Assembly: GCA_944322305.1 (NCBI GenBank)
Contig: CALUOP010000003.1
Span: 186,001-250,000, forward strand
Reading direction: 5' to 3'
DNA length: 64,000 nucleotides
From: an uncultured Coriobacteriaceae bacterium
GTDB lineage: Bacteria > Actinomycetota > Coriobacteriia > Coriobacteriales > Coriobacteriaceae
The notes beneath the pieces are model-generated. The model did no database searches and was not told where the DNA came from. It saw only the letters and a list, made by a program, of their open reading frames with translations. The translations under genes were made by a program, and so were the position numbers. Shown piece by piece: positions 55,501 to 63,086 of this stretch. Position 1 is the stretch's first letter, and every line of letters starts with the position of its first letter.

Positions 55501-58399
55501 GCGTCCAGGTCAACGTATGCGCATCCGCATTGTAGGTCGGCCTCGGGTTCGCGGCAGCATCCTCTTGATACTCCACACCCGCGGGCAGCTTATCCACGAT
55601 CGTGACGGCGGCTTCCGCATTCCCGCTGTTCACCCAGTTGATCACATAGTGGAGCGTATTGCCCACGCTCACCAGGTTGCCATCGATGCTCAGACCTTTG
55701 TCATCCTGAACGTCCTTGCTGATGTAGGGCACGCTCAGCATGCCGTTGTTGCCCTGATAGATGCAGAAGATGCCGTTGCCCGCATAGGTCGGGAACCGCA
55801 CGGTCTGAGCCGTGTCAGTCGCGTTGCCGTTCTCGGCCTTGTCCTCAACGTAGTCCGCCAGGTAGCCCAAGCGCGGCGCGCCCTGTTTCAGGCAGAGCTG
55901 GCCACCGCTATTGTGAGTGGTGTATTCGGCGCTCTGAATCTCGGCACCGGTACGCTCAACCACGGCGGTCACCAAGTCATTCTCGTTGGTGGCGCCTTCA
56001 GGCAGGCTGGGGTTCTCGTTCACATCGTAGTACTGCGTCTTGAAGTAATAGGTGTCGTTCGAGCTGAACTCGGTCGCCGGCTCCGTGCAAGCCGCATCCA
56101 TATACAGCGGGATGTCTTCCTGCACATAGTAGAACGGGTTGTCGCTCGCCGGTGTGTACTCAACATAGGTGTCGCCCACCGACTCTTTGCCGTTGCCGTT
56201 GTCCTCGACCTGACCACTGAAGTAGTTCGTGAAGAACTCGACGGCACCGCCCTCGGTGTGCGCCTGGATGTAGTCATTGCTCACTACATCGGTGTTGAGC
56301 GTGCCGTCCGCGTTCACCACGTCGTCGTTCAGGTTCACGCTATAAACAAGACGCAGCGGGTAGGCGTCGACGGTACGCGTGTATGTCTGATCATCGCTTA
56401 CGCTACCGTCACTGTTGACGCCAACGTACTCAACGCGCAGCGGAATCGCCGTGGCGGGGATGCGCACCACGAGTACCGCACGCCCGTTGGTGTTGGTGTA
56501 GGCGAAGATGTCGATCTCGCTGGCATCGTGAGTGCCATAAACAGGGCTGATGATTTCACCCGAGAAGGTGTACTTGGTGATTTCCTTGTTGTCGTCGACA
56601 TTCGGCAGGAACGACGTGTCGCCGCTGTAAAGCTGCTTACCATCGTTCTTAAGTTCGAAGCTGTGTCCAGCCCAGATGAGCTTCTTTACCGAGCCAACCT
56701 CCATGTAGTCGCCCAAAGTGTCGACATACGTGATGTAGCCGCTTTCCGCAGGGTTACCACCCTCAATTTCGGTCGGGGCTTTGGCGCTCTCGGTGATGGC
56801 ATTCGTAATCTGCTGGAATGCGTCGTTAAGGTCGCTAGCATCCTCCGCAGGGAAGTACTCATCAACATAGGTCGGCGCGCCCGCCTGCAGATCCATATCG
56901 TCGAGCGGATGCGAAACCTGGAGCGTTGCCTTATTTCTATCGCTGTTGGTAACGTACGTGACGCTGGGCCGCTTGCCCTGCATGTATTCATTCCAAGCGT
57001 CAATGATTAGCCCGACCTGTTCGAAGCCCTCCTGATCGTAGCTGCTACTCGTTGACCCCCATGCTGGGTTGTTCACATTCAGCTTGCTTGCATCCCAATT
57101 ATCAGCCGGATTGAGCACCATATTCGCCAACGCAACCATGTTCTTGTTCTGCTGGTTGATGCCAAAACCTATGGTATACATGCTCGCCTGGGCTTGCCCG
57201 GCGTTTGCGAGTGGGTCAGATGCAGAAGCGTAGTGATCTGTGATGCGCTCTTTGTAGAGTTGGGCAGTCAGCATGGGCAGCAAGCCGTTTGCGCTCCACG
57301 CATGATTGTTGTCGCCCCAAAAATCGCTGCTCCTGAGGTTCTCGCTGTACCACGCACCGGTGGGCTCTGCCACCGTAGTGGGCGCGCCATCGGACATGAG
57401 CACGACGTTGGGGATGCGCGAGTACGTCTTGCCGTCCCCTTCGTAAGTGAAGGTCGTATCATTCGCGTCTGCGAGGATCCGCATGCCCGTATTCAGGCCG
57501 AGCTGGATGTTGGTAACAGACGCCGTGCTGGCCTCGTTATGATTAATGTTGCATTCCACGGTCGAGTCGGCGTCTCCCGTGGGCTTTCCCCCATCGTCGT
57601 ATTCCAACTTGTAGGTGCCAAGCGTTAGATAATCCCCTTCGCTCTCGGTAATCGAAGCGACCCGCGAATCATCAAGCCGCGTCAGAGGGAGCAATGTCGT
57701 GACATCGCGATTGAAGGTCACGATGGCAATTCGGTTTTCCGGATTATCGTTCGCCAGCGAACGGATCGCATCGTTCAGCGACTTAACCATCGCATAAATG
57801 CGCGAGCTCTCTTTGGAATCCGCCTCGGTGCTATCCGCTCTCCACGTCATGCTCGCGGAGAAATCGAGCACGAACACGACGTCAACCGGAACCTTGGGCA
57901 GGCTCGTGATCTCCTGCGTGGTGGCGAGCGCGGAGTAGGTCACGAGGAAGTCCTCGTCCGCGTCCTTCTTGACCGTTGTGCTGCCAGTGTTGCCGCTGCC
58001 GGTAAACACAACATCTTCCGTGCTCACCGACTTATCGGTCCAGATGCGACCGGCGTTGCGCGTGGAGCCGGTCTCGCCGAGCGCGATGTTGTAGGAGTAG
58101 CGCGTGTCACCATCGGCCGTGCGCTCAGCAGCATCGCTTGCGGCGCGCGTGTCACCATCCGCTTGGGTGCTTATTCCTAAGGCTTTTGCCACGTCTCCGA
58201 TTACCGGAATATCTGCAAGCTCAAAAGCGCTTGCTTGCGGCGCGGCAAATCCCAGCGCCAACGCAACGGCCGCTGCTGCGACCGCGCATGCGGCGAGCCT
58301 TTTGCCCGCCTTGCGAGGTTCCACTTTTCTGCGAGACCCCCCCCCCGACACGTTTTTTTGAGCGCTCGATATAGAGCGCCCCCGATGCAGGTGAAACAT
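49583..58399 (-). CDS. giant VWA-domain pilin/adhesin with sortase anchor
   Basis: About 2938 aa from the ATG at 58399 (GTGAAAGGGTTGGGG upstream); an ATG at 58456 is in frame without a clear ribosome site. A basic n-region contains a poly-G tract (58337-58346, coding SGGGS), then the signal core LAACAVAAAAVALALGFAAP. A von Willebrand A domain follows (DVVFVLDFSASMTW with MIDAS DFSAS near residue 176). About four DUF11-like repeats alternate with many Spy0128/FctA-type pilin isopeptide domains (EFTFELLQGNEV, GTYTYTVSEVSG, YDDALYTVVVTV patterns). A Pro/Glu/Thr stalk ends in LPVTGD, a hydrophobic helix and IRRRRQH. It looks like a tip adhesin of a sortase-assembled pilus. Two ~208-bp segments are nearly identical (see findings). 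Confidence 0.9.
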   Translation of the reverse strand: MFHLHRGRSISSAQKNVSGGGSRRKVEPRKAGKRLAACAVAAAAVALALGFAAPQASAFELADIPVIGDVAKALGISTQADGDTRAASDAAERTADGDTRYSYNIALGETGSTRNAGRIWTDKSVSTEDVVFTGSGNTGSTTVKKDADEDFLVTYSALATTQEITSLPKVPVDVVFVLDFSASMTWRADSTEADSKESSRIYAMVKSLNDAIRSLANDNPENRIAIVTFNRDVTTLLPLTRLDDSRVASITESEGDYLTLGTYKLEYDDGGKPTGDADSTVECNINHNEASTASVTNIQLGLNTGMRILADANDTTFTYEGDGKTYSRIPNVVLMSDGAPTTVAEPTGAWYSENLRSSDFWGDNNHAWSANGLLPMLTAQLYKERITDHYASASDPLANAGQAQASMYTIGFGINQQNKNMVALANMVLNPADNWDASKLNVNNPAWGSTSSSYDQEGFEQVGLIIDAWNEYMQGKRPSVTYVTNSDRNKATLQVSHPLDDMDLQAGAPTYVDEYFPAEDASDLNDAFQQITNAITESAKAPTEIEGGNPAESGYITYVDTLGDYMEVGSVKKLIWAGHSFELKNDGKQLYSGDTSFLPNVDDNKEITKYTFSGEIISPVYGTHDASEIDIFAYTNTNGRAVLVVRIPATAIPLRVEYVGVNSDGSVSDDQTYTRTVDAYPLRLVYSVNLNDDVVNADGTLNTDVVSNDYIQAHTEGGAVEFFTNYFSGQVEDNGNGKESVGDTYVEYTPASDNPFYYVQEDIPLYMDAACTEPATEFSSNDTYYFKTQYYDVNENPSLPEGATNENDLVTAVVERTGAEIQSAEYTTHNSGGQLCLKQGAPRLGYLADYVEDKAENGNATDTAQTVRFPTYAGNGIFCIYQGNNGMLSVPYISKDVQDDKGLSIDGNLVSVGNTLHYVINWVNSGNAEAAVTIVDKLPAGVEYQEDAAANPRPTYNADAHTLTWTLENQPAGANGTVEFDVTVTGVGVDGVLENTATVNGVNTNTTVNYVPEKDVFATDAETGDAKGVSIDGNEVSVGDVLTYTISYRNTETQSATVTVRDTVPEGTVFVSAENDPTTVPDEGAAGDIAWTIKNVPAGATGSVSFAVRVTEEALQTVAVENNATVQLNNDPLVTTNTVTNPVEHPQSLTIRKVVETATGSLQAPTGVTFDFELTIKDLAGKKVMATDAEGKEVELAFNNEGVAAFKLAGGESITIPNVEGLAYTVVEQNATNTSGYKLTAIKGADTNDVANAKAAGTMPEDAPASVTFTNTYNLVPETFNPASITPGITKQVLGGGSDEDRSPAGYTFSLGVENITVGAMVTDGFELPDPATGTSDANGKVNFGDITFNAAGTYRVTIAEVVPEPADENITYDGHKLVYDVTVAPDENGNLVAKVDLGTIDEGESTFTNVFTPSEAKDVFATNADGNKTGESIDDQPVAVGDVLTYTINWVNNVTDANGSPAKATVTVTDEIPAGTAYVDGSASSGGVYNEETGVVTWSLGEQAAGVAGTVSFQVRVTEDAVTEDAINNTASIQIGDHDPDVTNTVENPVHTGNLSITKKVAGTGADTTKDFAFTVEASVAGEPLEGAYTVTGVDDVVKLDFENGSATINLKDGETATIEGLPEGTEYTVTEADYTADGYTTTKAGDTGTIEADQTAAATFTNTFDPGDETIEPGSIAGQVTKVLVGDREQGLQEGEFTFEAVVTPTGETTFDGVTMPDGAEPITDESDAVTGYRLTATNSAAGENGAAPVTFGQITFTQEGTFQVAVREVVPTGDAADGTINYDDHTFTYDIEVKLEAGKIEAKVENASTADGGSTFTNTYNPGDLPEKTVEVGEPDGTSDNGNEISIGDELTYTISYRNTETQPATVTVRDTVPEGTVFVSAENDPTTVPDEGAAGDIAWTIKNVPAGATGSVSFAVRVTEDALQRDEVTNTATVQVGNNPKVDTNPVSNPIEEPPAPEKSVSGENAVTDGDNVSVGDILTYTISWKANADYSKVVIKDAAPENTKLVDDSVSGQYVIENGEITWTFTDVRQGDELTASFDVEVLKSASGATVQNQGTVTIGDNKYTVDTNTVTNPVDPAPTSETATISAVKVLTGRDWIDSDAFTFELVSADANDASGFTIDSANPVTLTKADAVAAAGSEDTEGVEVPFSWDITFTKVGIYQFTVRETSSTQGVTNAAEQTFTVVVTDTKGIDVISGPATLVFENTYSPAAATAGLTATKTVNGASKGIEAGAFQFKIEPAAGAPMPAGPQDGVVSNDVDGTVNFGTFSFAAPGTYTYTVSEVSGTATGYTYDPTVYTVTFTVDDTDQTNGTLEVTRAITADGKSVEGIVFNNTYQPKPVTTDVKAPFSGTKTVENEHGEFQLQEGQFSFTMANVVTPAGVTAPAPSNGSTVKNAASGSFNFGKLTFTEPGKYVYTVSEDAGSVAGITYDGTRYTLSFTIEDQDGQLVITDQTVTAASGQVSATGMDFTNVYNDGQVSVNLGGTKVLETNGFAGASLSEGAYTFVLLDQNGTEVARTTNGTPSGNAASFAFDPITYTADDLGTHTYTVVELGADGRPGTGGKANGVTYSTEVYTVTVTVAPDDAAEGEGAVKATVDTAGKQIVFTNSYEPTPGVVGPNGSAQITGTKELAGRALNAGEFTFELLQGNEVIDQATNNADGSFAFGKDLPFNAEGTYVYAVREAAGTLGGVTYDDALYTVVVTVTEDADAHALVPTVTYLLNGKDVEGVTFSNTYEAAPAYAQLGVAKMLENAELADGQFSFELAAATEGAPMPEQTKVANAANGAVSFGQVEYTEPGEYDYTVTEINDGQEGVTYDADATRTIHVSVTDNGQGSLVATVSYGDEGPVFVNTAEPDEPAEPEEPTTPEEPTTPEEPAEPTEPSQPQEPATPGEPDDSGENLPVTGDYLPMVAGGVALVAIALVAGGVVIRRRRQH
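58337..58346 (-). repeat. 10-nt poly-G tract in the VWA pilin gene
   Basis: Ten consecutive C on the plus strand (G in the mRNA) about 20 codons after the ATG and before the signal core. A one-base slip would frameshift the gene. Confidence 0.9.
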
Positions 58400-58877
58400 C
58401 CCCAACCCTTTCACGCGTTTCTGCCACGTTTTTTCTTGACCCGTGTGCGCAGTCATCGGCCCGACACCGACGTACCCAAGCGCAATTCCCCAACCGCGCC
58501 AAGGCAGACTCCGCCCCCAGGTTCAAGAGTTAGATCCATACTAATCCGATTTCCCGACGCAATCTAGCCGAAACCTTTCCAAAGGTGGCAACTGTTGCAG
58601 CCTTTAAGGATGCTGACGCACCGAGGGGCACGCATCCCGCGGCGGCGCCTATGGCGCTCTTTACGTGCGTCGTTGCGCAGTTTTATCCTTTGGCAAAGCA
58701 ACGGCGCTTCTTACGATCAGACCCTGCATAAGGATATATGTAATTTTTATGAATAAGAGTTCTTAAAAGCCGCTTTACGCATTCCTGAATGCTTCTCGGC
58801 TGGCGGCAGTAACCAAAGAGAGATGTCTGCAGAGGATGCCTTTTGCCAATGCCCTGCCCCATCCGCGGGCGACGCAT
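58400..58877. other. promoter/leader region of the VWA pilin gene
   Basis: About 480 bp with no supported gene. It carries the block GAAAGGGTTGGGGAT at the gene start that also precedes the next adhesin. AT-rich sequence around 58730-58760 (TATATGTAATTTTTATGAATAAGAG) is the likely promoter zone; no exact box is claimed. Confidence 0.4.
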
Positions 58878-58912
58878 AAAAAACCCGATCCGAAGTCGGG
58901 TTCCGGATCGGG
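58878..58912 (-). terminator. terminator after the fibro-slime-type adhesin gene
   Basis: CCCGATCCG (58884-58892) and CGGATCGGG (58904-58912) form a 9-bp stem and TTTTTT follows on the minus strand. Confidence 0.9.
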
Positions 58913-58917
58913 CAAAA

Positions 58918-59002
58918 CGTGGCAGCCGTGTAAGGGTCGGGAGCCTTCCACAGCCGCGCTATGTGACAGTCCGTTGGTCGGGTGGCCTGGTCACCAAGGG
59001 AA
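58918..59002 (-). ncRNA. conserved 3' element, copy 1 (unclassified)
   Basis: About 84 nt between the adhesin stop (59127) and its terminator. It matches 62888-62972 at most positions, including AAGGGTCGGG, GCGCTATGTGACA and GGCCTGGTCACCAAGGGAA (plus-strand reading), with differences clustered in short segments. CCTGG and CCAAGG flanking TCA can form a hairpin. No known riboswitch signature fits. Confidence 0.45.
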
Positions 59003-59126
59003 GAAGCGCGGAGCGGATGCGAACCGCGCCCCGCGCGGATTTTGGTTGGCGGCTATTCCTTAAGCAAGGTCGCGGTAGCTTCCTCGCCGTAAACAGCCGC
59101 CAACCAAGCGTGCTGCGCGTTGAACC

Positions 59127-62100
59127 TTACGCGTTAGGCTGCCCATTCTGCTTGCGACGACGAAGCACGACGCCGCCCGCTACCAGCGCTACCGCAACAA
59201 CCGCAAGGCCGCCAGCCACCATCGGAGCGTAATCACCCGTAACGGGAATGAGCTCATCCTCGGTGGTGTCACCGGGATTGGCCGGCTTCTCCGGGTTCTC
59301 CGGTTTGCCCGGTTCCTCAGGGTTCTCGGGCTCTTCAGGGTTCTCGGGCTCTTCAGGGTTCTCCGGTTCCTCCGGTTCCTCGGGGTTTTCCGGTTCCTCG
59401 GGGTTCTCGGGCTCGAAGGTGTTCTCGAAGGTGACCCCCGCGGCGGCGGAGCCGAGGTCCCAGGTGACGGCGCCCTCGGCCACCTTGGCCGTGATGGTGT
59501 AGGTGGCCTCGTCGTAGGTCACGCCGTCGTGCTGGACGCCCGGGGTGTCGGAATCGTCGTCGGCGGGCAAGACCTCGGAGACGGTGAACTCGTAGTCGCC
59601 GTCGGCGGCGAAGGTGAACCCGTCACCGCCGAAGGACACGCTGCCGTCGGCGGCGTTGGTGCCGGTGATGCTCTCCGGGCTCACCTTGTCCGCGTTGTCG
59701 CCCGTGGCCTCGATGGCGAACTGGAACTCGCCCGCGGCGAGCTCGCGGCCCTCGAGCCTCTTGTCTACGTCAATCTCCGGCTTGGAGGGCTCCTCGGGCT
59801 CGAAGGTGTTGGTAACCGTGGTTCCAGCTGTATCCTCGGCGTCAATCACACCAGATTGCGCGTCGTCGTAATCCGTTATAAATCCAACTTTGTCAGCTTC
59901 CTCAACCTGGTACTTCATGTCCGCCGGCACGTTGGTGAAGTGCGCGGTCTGCCCCGCCTTGAGCGTGAACGTCACCGCTCCGCTTTCATCGACGATCACG
60001 GCTTTGGCCTCGCCATCGCCAATCGCCAGCTGCATGCCGGCACGGTCGGCCTCGGCCTGCGTGAGCGGCTCGGCCTCGGTGCCCTCGGGAGCGCCTTCGG
60101 GCAGCGGGTGCGTGAACGTCGAGGTGAAGCTGAACTCCGCATCTGGATCGGCGTCACCACGTAGTCGAGCACCGCATCCGCCCCGCCCGAGTACGTGAGG
60201 TGCAGCGGATCTTCGCCTTGTATGTCATTCCAGCTCGCAGAGGTATTGTCACCGGGGGTTCCAGGGTCGCCCGTCTGCGGTGTCGCCATGATGTGGCGCA
60301 GCGTCGTGTCGATGTTGTCGTCCGTGGCGAACTGGATCATGGAGCGCACGATGCGCCCCACGCCGCGTGTGACCGTGAGGCCGTCGTCCGGCCTTGCCGG
60401 CGTTTGCGTACACGCCCGCGTCCGTCACGGTGACCTTCGAGGCCACGTTGTTCTTCACATAGCCCGCGCCTGCAGGAGCTTCCACTTCGGCGGCATAGTA
60501 GATACCGGGCTCCAAGTCGCTGAAGGCCACAGCACCCTCGAGGTCGATCAGGTCGCCCTCTTTCTTGGAAAGCGTCTCGGTCACACCCGTGCGGCCGGCG
60601 ATGGGCATCGCGTCCTCATTGAGCACGTAGGAACCATCGGCCAGCTTCGTGACCTGGCTCTCATCAAACAACCCCATCGTGGCGCCGTTCACCGGGTTGC
60701 CATTCTGGTCGACCTTCTGCACCAGCAGGCGGTTCACGATGTTGGACACGTAGAGACGTGCTGAGAACTGACGGCCGAACGCATCCGCGTTCTCGATCTT
60801 ATGCGTGTTCTCGGGTGTCGCCTGATCGAGCGATTTCGCGCTCGTGTAGTAGTACGATCCGCGCAGGCTCCCCAACTTGTTGAAGAACACGTAGTCTTGG
60901 ATGCGGCCGGGCAGCTCGTTGACCTCGGCCTGATAAGCTCCCGAGGTTCCGATGGTGAACACGGCGCCCGTCGCCTTGCCCGCATCGATGGCGGCCTGCT
61001 CGTCGTCATCCGGGCTCGTACCCGAAACCGTCCATCCTTTGAGCGCGTCGCCCGTCACGGGACACCATTCCCCGTCGATGTTCTTTTCGGTCACGATGAA
61101 CATCACGCTGTTGGTGAGATCCTTGGATCCCAGCTTCTCGCCGTTATCTAGCTCAATTGTATCTGCTGCCGTCACGAGTACCTTGGCCTGCGCATAGGCG
61201 CCCGTAGTCCAGGGATCCTCCGAGAGGAGCAGGTTCGTCTCCTCACCATTTGCCGTCTGCCCTGCCTCGTAATGCTCTATATAGAGCTCCACATCCTTCA
61301 TGCCACGGTAACCGGTGGGTGTCTTCGTCTCGCGCAAGATGACGTTGCGCACGCCCTCCGCGTGCAGCTTGTCCACGGTGACGGGGAAGCCCTCGCCATC
61401 CAGCAGCACGACGCTGCCGTCGGGCTCGGTCTCGGCGGTGCAGAGCACGTCGCCGTTCGTATCATGGCCATCGAAGTTATTGTTCTCGTTGCCATCCTTG
61501 TAGATGATGACGTCGCCCGTCGAGAAGTCGATGTCGACCGCCGCTTCATCGTGGATGCCACCGAGGTCTGCCACGAGCACACCGTCGATGAAGATCCACA
61601 CGTCGTCGTCACCCGCGAAGTTGTAGGTGACGGTCTGCCCGCTCTCCGTTGTGCCGCCATCCTGCTGCACGAAGCGCGTGGACATGCTCAGGCCGAAATA
61701 GTGGTTGTAGTAGCTGCTCTGCGTGCTGTGCTCTTTTTTCTGGACGAGCTTGCCATCCTGAACGTCAAAGACCTGCTCGCCGGTGTTGAACGGGAAGAAC
61801 TGGCCGTTGGGCGAGGTACCGCCCGGGTAGACGGCCCAGTCGTTGTACAAGGTGAAATTGTTGGTGCCCTCGTTGAACTGAGCGAAGTTCTGATGGCTGC
61901 TGTAATAGTAGTAGCCCTCGTCGTCTACCTGGAGCAGGCCGCCCACGTTGGTGAACGCCTCCTTGCCGTTGGACTCGACGGCGGGATTCAAAAGGTAGTC
62001 GAGCGATTCAGTCGACCCCGTGTGCTGTTGGTCGAGCACTGGGTAGCCGTCGGCACCGAGCTTATTCTGAACGATATTGGAGCGCGGGTGCCCTTTCGAT

Positions 62101-62651
62101 TCCTGCGCTTGCACGGGCTCACCATTATCACCGTAGGGATCGTACGTCGCGCTGCCCGTCCAATGGCTGACATTCCACGGCTCGGTTACGTTCCTGCTGT
62201 CGGTTCCTATGCTGTAGCCGAACTGCAGCTTATGGCCCTTGTTGATACCACAGTTGGCATCGTTGTAATCAGGATCCTTATATTGGTGGAAGTCGGGGTC
62301 ATCCCTGCCATGGAGCCAGTAGTCGAACAGGTTGATGGTGGTGCCGCGCGGCGTCACGACCTGCACGGTGTATTGGGAGAGGTCTCCACCGTTCTCCGCA
62401 CCGCCCTCAGCCAGCGACGTTATGGCGTTCCACGCGTCGCTCAGAGGATTTCCGTATGCGTTGGTCTGTGGGGCCGCACATACAAACGTGCCGGCCAACG
62501 TTGCCGCAGCAACCGCTGCAACTGCAAAACGCCTCTTGCCCTTACCGGGGGCTACTTTCTTAGAAAGCCCCCCCCCCCGCAATATTTTAAGCGGAGGCTG
62601 CAAGAGACAGAAGGATCCCTCTGCCCATGTATCCCCAACCCTTTCAAACAC
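59127..62651 (-). pseudogene. fibro-slime/PA14-like pilin adhesin gene with two compensating frameshifts
   Basis: The reading is one ~1170-codon sortase substrate interrupted twice. A signal core (RRFAVAAVAAATLAGTFVCAAP) leads to a large N-terminal domain with the fibro-slime signature (FAGDDDVWIFIDGVLVADLGGIHDEA), then pilin-type domains, a PENPEEP stalk (59286-59415), IPVTGD, a hydrophobic helix and RRRKQN. Near 60385 one extra G shifts the frame (KA-DDGLTVTRGVGR continues in the next frame). Near 60140 one missing base shifts it back (VVTP-DPDAEFSFTS). About 80 codons between are out of frame. An 11-nt poly-G tract (62568-62578) lies before the signal core. The upstream start is unclear: GTG at 62651 keeps the current frame, while a TTG at 62638 placed like the neighbour's start does not. 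Confidence 0.75.
62568..62578 (-). repeat. 11-nt poly-G tract in the fibro-slime-type adhesin gene
   Basis: Eleven consecutive C on the plus strand, in the coding leader before the signal core, at the same relative place as the tract in the VWA pilin gene. The 3' flank (GGGGGCTTTCT ... AGAAAG ... GCCCCC) can form a hairpin with the tract. Confidence 0.9.
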
Positions 62652-62841
62652 GCAATCCGACCAATCTCACGAGCGGCGCTTTTACCCGCTGGAAAACGGC
62701 TCCCCGAAAGCACGTCTCCAAAAAAGCAGCCGCCTCTAGAGATTTAGGATACAGCTTAGCGCTTTTTTCTCTGCTCTGCACGAAAAAACTGGCATCAACG
62801 TGAAGACAATAGCCCTCGCAGCGGGTCATCCCCCACAAAAT
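62652..62841. other. promoter/leader region of the fibro-slime-type adhesin gene
   Basis: About 190 bp without a gene. An AT-rich patch near 62740-62780 is the probable promoter zone; no box is claimed. Confidence 0.35.
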
Positions 62842-62883
62842 ACACAACAGGCCCGATCCGGGGTCGGGGATCCGGATCGGGCC
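62842..62883 (-). terminator. terminator after the third adhesin gene
   Basis: GGCCCGATCCGG (62850-62861) and CCGGATCGGGCC (62872-62883) form a 12-bp stem. The following minus-strand sequence TGTTGTGTATTTTG is moderately T-rich. Confidence 0.8.
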
Positions 62884-62887
62884 TTGT

Positions 62888-62972
62888 AGCGTGGCAGCCG
62901 TGAAAGGGTCGGGGGTCTCCCACAGCTGCGCTATGTGACAAGCCGTTAGCTAGGCGGCCTGGTCACCAAGGG
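62888..62972 (-). ncRNA. conserved 3' element, copy 2 (unclassified)
   Basis: Homologous to 58918-59002 and placed identically, between an adhesin stop and its terminator. The conserved blocks and the hairpin-forming end are the same. Confidence 0.45.
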
Positions 62973-63086
62973 AAACCTGCGCCTGGCAGTGCAGTGGGCA
63001 ATGCAGGTGCCTACCGCAGCCAAGCGTGCAACACGCGCAGCCGGCGCGGCCCGCTTGGGAACCGCGCCGCCGTACGCGCAGGAGCG

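Noticed and set aside
58918-59002. Cyclic-di-GMP, cobalamin or other known riboswitch at the conserved adhesin 3' element
   Set aside because: None of the conserved cores of the classes I know is present, and the element follows a gene and does not precede one.
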